A DNA stretch of 8,356 nucleotides from Candidatus Nitrosopumilus sp. Its GTDB lineage: Archaea > Thermoproteota > Nitrososphaeria > Nitrososphaerales > Nitrosopumilaceae. Shown here in pieces: positions 5,135-8,356 of this stretch; positions within the stretch are counted from its first letter, which is position 1, and each line of letters opens with the position of its first letter. The stretch spans positions 1 to 8,356 of the forward strand of contig JAEMQG010000092.1 in assembly GCA_022758935.1 (NCBI GenBank), in the 5' to 3' direction. Below the pieces are notes generated by a model, which saw nothing but the letters and a program-made list of their open reading frames with translations, was not told the DNA's origin and did not search any database. A program made the position numbers and the translations under genes.

Positions 5135-5225
5135 CCTGAACACTTTACTATGTATCTGTGAACTGCCAAGTTTATTGCCAATGAAGAATCTTTCATATGT
5201 GAGAGCAATATACCGATAACACAAA

Positions 5226-5573
5226 ATGAATATTGTTGATATGCATAATCCACAGCGAGTAAACCGAAAGCCCGATGATTTTAAAGTATTATTTTCTTTA
5301 GGTACGTTTGTAGATCAAGGATTTTCCATACATAAAGTTGAACTACGTTTGTATTTGGAAAAAAATGATGAGAAATTAGGATCTTATTCCCTGATTACAT
5401 CATTTGTGGAAACTGACAAGGGTTCAGTAGAGATGATTTACGATGAAGGATTTCGTGGAGAAGACACACTTAACCGCACTGTGCAATTTTTAACATCACA
5501 TTTGGGAATATCTGGATTGATTTTGAGATCAGTCATTACGCTAAAAGAGCAAATCGAAAAAAACAAAATATGA
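5226..5573 (+). CDS. Conserved hypothetical protein (115 aa), no family recognised
   Basis: I do not recognise this 115-residue protein. It appears soluble, with no signal peptide, membrane span or cysteines. The centre alternates strand-like segments (FKVLFSLGTFV 19-29, KVELRLYLEK 37-46, GSYSLITSFVE 52-62, GSVEMIYDE 66-74), followed by two helices (EDTLNRTVQFLTSHLG, 79-94, and LRSVITLKEQIEKNK, 100-114). This beta-rich start and helical end is compatible with a small beta-sandwich or start-like fold, but no function can be claimed. The ATG at 5226 is the first in frame; a weak AT-rich TTCATATG lies about 30 nt upstream and no ribosome site is seen. The gene stands alone, flanked by gene-poor DNA on both sides. 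Confidence 0.7.
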   Translation: MNIVDMHNPQRVNRKPDDFKVLFSLGTFVDQGFSIHKVELRLYLEKNDEKLGSYSLITSFVETDKGSVEMIYDEGFRGEDTLNRTVQFLTSHLGISGLILRSVITLKEQIEKNKI

Positions 5574-5775
5574 TATTAATAGTGTTTTATCTAGCATTTG
5601 TCCTCCCGAACTCTGGAAATTATAACAAATGTATCAATATGAATAAATTTTAACTCTAAAAAAATAACGTGATTTAAATATTTGAGAAATACTGTGTGTA
5701 ATTTTCTTGCGGTTATTTTTTTATCATACCATATATTGAATTGTATTTGATTCAAAATGTAAGACATACGAATTT

Positions 5776-5785
5776 ACACTAGTGT
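5776..5785. repeat. 10-bp perfect palindrome
   Basis: ACACTAGTGT is a perfect palindrome within the 241-bp spacer 5574-5814, which otherwise shows only AT-rich sequence and no gene. It lies 30 bp beyond the stop of the membrane-protein gene. An operator-like role is possible but unsupported. Confidence 0.25.
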
Positions 5786-5814
5786 TTACTTTAGATTTCT
5801 CGCATCTTTATTTT

Positions 5815-6051
5815 TTAGGGAATTGGGTTTTTTATCACTATTTTTGATGTTTCGTTCAATATTTTTGAAGATACAACTTCTGCTCCGGACACTACATCTT
5901 TTCCTTCCACTTTAGAAATAATTTCCTTGGCTGAATCGATAGTTTGTTCAACTCTGGGCTTTGCTAAATCAAAAATATTTGTGAATAAAAATACAATAAC
6001 TATGGCAACTACTGCTATTCCAATTCCGATATACATTCCGCTTGAGCCCAT
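5815..6051 (-). CDS. Small single-span membrane protein, probably with disrupted 5' end
   Basis: From ATG 6051 the protein is 78 residues: a hydrophobic span (MYIGIGIAVVAIVIVFLF, about 6-23) followed by a soluble amphipathic tail (KPRVEQTIDSAKEIISKVEG, 31-50, and a VVSGAEVVSSKILNETSKIV stretch). The topology is most likely one N-terminal transmembrane helix or uncleaved signal anchor. An in-frame TTG at 6060 is an alternative start. A minus-strand TTAAAATAC at 6076-6084 is 29 nt from ATG 6051 and 20 nt from the TTG, favouring the ATG. However, the same frame stays open another 36 codons upstream to 6159 with protein-like content and no standard start codon (see the separate entry), so the true gene may be longer. 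The family is not recognised; the role is unknown. Confidence 0.6.
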   Translation of the reverse strand: MGSSGMYIGIGIAVVAIVIVFLFTNIFDLAKPRVEQTIDSAKEIISKVEGKDVVSGAEVVSSKILNETSKIVIKNPIP

Positions 6052-6188
6052 ACTGTACAATTTTTCTAATATGTTGTATTTTAATGGTTCTGATATGTTT
6101 TTTATTTCAGAGTTTTGGACGAATTTTACTCCATAACCAAATCCCTTTTTTAAAATAATTTAGAATTTACAATCTTTTGAAAATTCAT
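6052..6188 (-). pseudogene. Upstream coding-like extension of the membrane protein, apparently frameshifted
   Basis: Minus-strand frame 6159-6052 is open and reads LKKGFGYGVKFVQNSEIKNI and on into SEPLKYNILEKLYS before the ATG at 6051, but contains no ATG, GTG or TTG until TTG 6060. In another frame, ATG 6188 reads MNFQKIVNSKLF and then stops at a TAA formed by the run TTTTAAAAAAG (about 6146-6156). Moving back one base at that homopolymer joins the two into a continuous protein of about 124 residues. This fits a one-base indel (mutation or sequencing error) or, less likely, a programmed -1 shift. Against it, the best nearby TATA (TTATAAAA, 6200-6207) is only about 15 nt from ATG 6188. Confidence 0.4.
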
Positions 6189-6527
6189 TATTACTGAAAT
6201 TTTATAACTTGAAGATGTATTCATTCTACAAGATTCTTTGTTCATCCTAAATGAAACAAAAACAAGAATTACTTTAATTATGTTATCTATTTGCTATTTA
6301 GAAATAAGGTGTGATGATTTTCTACCTCTGGTCTGTAACAATGTTTCATTATTTTTGTTTATCATATTAACAATGTAAAAAACATGTAGAAATTACTTCT
6401 CTTCAAGACACTGCAATGTGATATTAAATATGCTAGAAATTTGGGAAAACATCTTTTATATTAATTGGTGAAAAATAAGACGTAATCAATCCCACCACTT
6501 AAAAAATACTTGATGGGGCGACTATAT
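6189..6527. other. Spacer of about 340 bp without a supported gene
   Basis: AT-rich DNA. The plus strand has an open frame from TTG 6238 to TAA 6376-6378 (46 residues, mostly hydrophobic) with no promoter at a suitable distance, which I do not call. A GTGATGA at 6311-6317 matches a C box, but no D box (CTGA) follows, so a C/D RNA is not supported. A T6 run on the minus strand (6501-6506) may terminate the small gene at 6528-6623. Confidence 0.4.
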
Positions 6528-6623
6528 TTATTGAAGTTGACACTCTTCACATTTTTTCATACTGCGCTCAGAACGAGTCTCTAATTCTAGATGGCATTCT
6601 TTGCAAATTATTCTGTTTCTCAT
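6528..6623 (-). CDS. 31-residue double-CxxC zinc-ribbon microprotein
   Basis: From ATG 6623 the minus strand encodes 31 residues with CKEC at 7-10 and CEEC at 25-28, separated by HLELETRSERSMKK. Two CxxC knuckles spaced 14 residues apart are the hallmark of a small zinc ribbon or rubredoxin-like site, and such a pattern is unlikely by chance in AT-rich spacer. A TATA-like TTAAAATAA (6644-6652 on the minus strand) lies about 25 nt upstream of the ATG, giving a leaderless transcript. An out-of-frame ATG lies 15 nt upstream but terminates after three further codons. A run of six T residues about 25 nt after the stop could terminate it. Function unknown; nucleic-acid or protein binding is typical of such microproteins. 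It is easily missed by gene finders because of its length. Confidence 0.6.
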   Translation of the reverse strand: MRNRIICKECHLELETRSERSMKKCEECQLQ

Positions 6624-6870
6624 ATTTCTCTCATTTCGCAAATTTATTTTAATGATTTTATGCACTTTTGACTAACTATTGCTTAGCATGAAATTAACAA
6701 GATTGTTTCTCTAATAATTGAAAATCAGTACTTTTAGAAATTTGCACTAAAATAGTTTTTTTGAATAATTCTGGATAACTATGCATAGATAAAAGTACAA
6801 AACTATAATCGTAGTGTGCCAAAAGCTCTTGATAAGCTCTGAAACAGATTCACATGATATCAAACCGTGA
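6624..6870. other. AT-rich spacer of about 250 bp
   Basis: Contains the presumed promoter of the 31-residue gene at its left end. At its right end (6793-6867) an open plus-strand frame leads, through a TGA at 6868-6870, into the decayed coding region that follows. No RNA gene or repeat was seen. Confidence 0.35.
6644..6652 (-). promoter_or_regulatory. TATA-like box for the 31-residue zinc-ribbon gene
   Basis: Minus-strand TTAAAATAA, centred about 25 nt upstream of ATG 6623. It supports that the tiny frame is transcribed, without a leader. Confidence 0.4.
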
Positions 6871-7145
6871 GGTCTGACAAGAGATCGTCCTGTTTCTCGG
6901 CGACAATATATTGCGTTTTTAACTAAAAAGGAACACGTATAATTTGTTAGACAAATGATAATGATCGCAGATTACTTTGTGATCTTAACCTGTTCAATTC
7001 ATACTTTGATCATCCCACCAACCTGATCCAGATTCTTAACCAAGACGAGTAGAAATTGTTTTTTTCAATTGACGATACACCTGTCAGTAAAAATTAGGCA
7101 TGCTTCAAGTCGTCTGTTCTGAAAATATTTAGTAAATTAGCCAAA
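6871..7145 (+). pseudogene. Decayed coding sequence, possibly an insertion-sequence transposase remnant
   Basis: Between the small genes and thrS the plus strand shows protein-like text broken by stops and a frame change. One frame from 6871 reads GLTRDRPVSRRQYIAFLT and ends at a TAA at 6940-6942. Another frame from 6951 reads CDLNLFNSYFDHPTNLIQIL, then a TAG (7050-7052), KLFFSIDDTPVSKN, a TAG (7095-7097), and ACFKSSVLKIFSKLAK. The order of a helical segment followed by a hydrophobic strand ending in SIDDTPVSK resembles the first catalytic aspartate (DDT) region of IS4-like DDE transposases, but the match is by eye only. Local GC is higher than in the surrounding spacer, as expected for old coding DNA. 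No terminal inverted repeats or target duplication were found. It could instead be a relic of another gene. Confidence 0.45.
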
Positions 7146-7146
7146 G

Positions 7147-7154
7147 ATTTAATT
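7147..7154 (+). promoter_or_regulatory. TATA-like box for thrS
   Basis: ATTTAATT is centred 27 nt upstream of the GTG at 7178, which fits a leaderless transcript starting at the GTG. No Shine-Dalgarno sequence is present in between. Confidence 0.45.
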
Positions 7155-7177
7155 CAATTATTGTTTGGTTTGAAACT

Positions 7178-8356
7178 GTGCGTATCTTACAACTACACTG
7201 TGACAGCATAGAATACACTCCCACAAAAAAGGAGATAAAAAGTGCTGAAGATATTACTCCTGAAACAAAGAAATTAGAGGAGGTGGTTGTCGCATTTGTA
7301 GCCATTGAGCAAGGCGATGATTCTTCTGTTGCACAAAATGCAATATCTCAAATTAAAAATTCAATGCAAAAAATAGGCTGTAAAAAATTACTATTGTATC
7401 CATATGCTCATCTTAGCTCCAATCTATCTTCTCCGATTACTGCATTAGCACTAATAAAAGAAATGGAGTCATCTGCATCTGGTCTTGAAGTTTCCCATTC
7501 TCCTTTTGGCTGGACAAAATCGTACCAAGTTAAAGTCAAGGGACATCCTCTTGCAGAAAGCTCCAAAGTAATAACAAAAGAAAATACGGACAATAAAGTT
7601 GAGGGTGAAGAAAAGGAAATGACTTCTGAAGCACTAAAGGGTGAGTCTAAGATTACCTCTTATTGGAAAATACTTTCACCTGACGGAACCCTATCCAATA
7701 TTGGAGATTTCAATTTTTCAAATTATAAAAAACTTGAAGTACTTGCAAAATACGAATCTGCAAAAAAGCGAGCAGTTGATGAACCGCCACCACATGTGGC
7801 GTTGATGAAAAAAATGGCAATTGCAGATTATGAGCCAGCCTCTGATTCTGGAAATATGCGATTTTTTCCAAACGGCCGTTTAATTAAGTCCCTTATTGAA
7901 AGATATGTAACGGATAGAGTCAAAGAGTACGGTGGATACGAAGTTGAAACCCCAATTATGTATGATTCTCATCATCCAAGTATGGTTAGTTATTTTAATC
8001 GATTTCCTGCAAGGCAATATAATATTGATTCAGAAGGCAAGAAACTCTTTTTAAGATTTGCAGCCTGTTTTGGGCAATTTTTGATGGCAAATGACTATCA
8101 AATGTCCCACAAGAATTTACCTTACCGTCTATACGAATTAACTCGATATAGTTTCAGACGTGAACAATCAGGCGAACTTGTTGGACTGAGGCGATTACGC
8201 GCATTTACAATGCCTGATTGCCATGCCTTTTGTAAAAACATTGAACAATCAATCCAAGAAATCAAAATTAGATTTGATTTATCTCGCGATGTTTTAAAAG
8301 AACTTGGAATTGAAAGCTCTGATTATGAAATGGCTATTCGATTCACCGAAGATTTC
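7178..8356 (+). CDS. thrS: Threonyl-tRNA synthetase, archaeal type (3' end outside window)
   Basis: The first 393 residues are present, without a stop. The N-terminus MRILQLHCDSIEYTP and the YPYAHLSS motif (74-81) identify the archaea-specific editing domain (about 1-140), related to D-aminoacyl-tRNA deacylase, which removes mischarged serine from tRNA-Thr. A glutamate/lysine-rich linker (about 127-155) leads into the class II catalytic core: motif 1 around PNGRLIKSLIERY (231-243) to VETPIM (256-261), FAACFGQF (294-301) with C297 as the presumed zinc ligand, and motif 2 SFRREQSG to GLRRLRAFTMPDCHAFC (325-352), where H349 is the second zinc ligand. Motif 3 and the anticodon-binding domain lie beyond the window. 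The GTG start at 7178 aligns with the usual archaeal N-terminus and follows a TATA-like box by 27 nt. Confidence 0.95.
   Translation, partial: MRILQLHCDSIEYTPTKKEIKSAEDITPETKKLEEVVVAFVAIEQGDDSSVAQNAISQIKNSMQKIGCKKLLLYPYAHLSSNLSSPITALALIKEMESSASGLEVSHSPFGWTKSYQVKVKGHPLAESSKVITKENTDNKVEGEEKEMTSEALKGESKITSYWKILSPDGTLSNIGDFNFSNYKKLEVLAKYESAKKRAVDEPPPHVALMKKMAIADYEPASDSGNMRFFPNGRLIKSLIERYVTDRVKEYGGYEVETPIMYDSHHPSMVSYFNRFPARQYNIDSEGKKLFLRFAACFGQFLMANDYQMSHKNLPYRLYELTRYSFRREQSGELVGLRRLRAFTMPDCHAFCKNIEQSIQEIKIRFDLSRDVLKELGIESSDYEMAIRFTEDF

Larger units (their letters stand above)
4697..5225. other. Gene-poor stretch, 529 bp
   Basis: No intact gene is supported. It holds the T-rich terminator at its left end, a minus-strand broken reading frame (4789-4977), a 12-residue minus-strand frame starting MTELGEAATKTL (about 5035-5075) that is too short to call, and a 7-bp stem hairpin (5109-5134). 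A pair of inverted 7-mers (ATATTAC at 4981-4987 and GTAATAT at 5004-5010) lies just upstream of the broken frame. The mixture suggests a decaying minus-strand gene region rather than featureless spacer. Confidence 0.45.

Noticed and set aside
5927..6136. 69-residue plus-strand frame opposite the membrane-protein gene
   Set aside because: Antisense to the hydrophobic span and its upstream extension; composition is explained by the complementary coding strand.
6311..6317. GTGATGA resembling a C box of a C/D guide RNA
   Set aside because: No D box (CTGA) at the expected distance and no terminal stem.
6238..6378. 46-residue hydrophobic plus-strand frame from TTG 6238
   Set aside because: Hydrophobic text is common in T-rich DNA; no TATA box at the right distance and no recognised motif.
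7408..7593. 61-residue minus-strand frame inside thrS
   Set aside because: Shadow of the thrS editing domain, whose plus-strand reading is unambiguous.

Overview
The window looks like chromosome of a mesophilic ammonia-oxidising archaeon of the Nitrosopumilus type (Thaumarchaeota/Nitrososphaerota). It has low GC, archaea-only information-processing genes (RpoK/Rpb6, ribosomal protein S25e, Alba, an archaeal-type threonyl-tRNA synthetase with the DTD-like editing domain), several small zinc-binding proteins, and almost no Shine-Dalgarno sites. Instead, TATA-like boxes sit about 23-31 nt upstream of many start codons, including GTG and TTG starts, which points to leaderless transcripts. No tRNA, rRNA, CRISPR array or intact insertion sequence was seen.

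Layout. 1-900: the 3' end of an aldo/keto reductase gene and a small thaumarchaeal protein (DUF6659-like), ending in a T-run. 1069-2719: a 48-residue YHS-domain metal protein converges on a stand-alone asparagine-synthase-type enzyme with a C-terminal zinc ribbon, followed by a divergent COG2522-type HTH regulator. 2716-3676: Alba and RpoK, both on the minus strand. RpoK carries an acidic N-terminal extension of about 120 residues. 3699-4040: a cyclophilin-like DUF369 protein, divergent from rpoK with only 22 bp between start codons. 4022-4342: ribosomal protein S25e on the minus strand. 4484-4696: a 70-residue zinc-finger-like protein. 4697-7177 is gene-poor: an unrecognised 115-residue protein, a small membrane protein whose frame seems to be broken at its 5' end, a 31-residue double-CxxC protein, and two stretches that read like decayed coding sequence, one of them possibly a transposase remnant. 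7178-8356: the 5' two thirds of thrS, cut by the window end.

Working together: the conserved block 2.3-4.7 kb is housekeeping transcription, chromatin and translation. Gene packing is extreme there. Two convergent pairs share a single CTAG palindrome in which each strand's TAG stop lies, a third convergent pair overlaps by 19 nt, and the rpoK/DUF369 start region is too short for two independent promoters. No clearly new multi-gene defence or metabolic system is visible. The best candidates for novelty are the extended RpoK, the glutaminase-less asparagine-synthase/zinc-ribbon protein, the frame-disrupted membrane protein, and the tiny zinc proteins that are easily missed by annotation.
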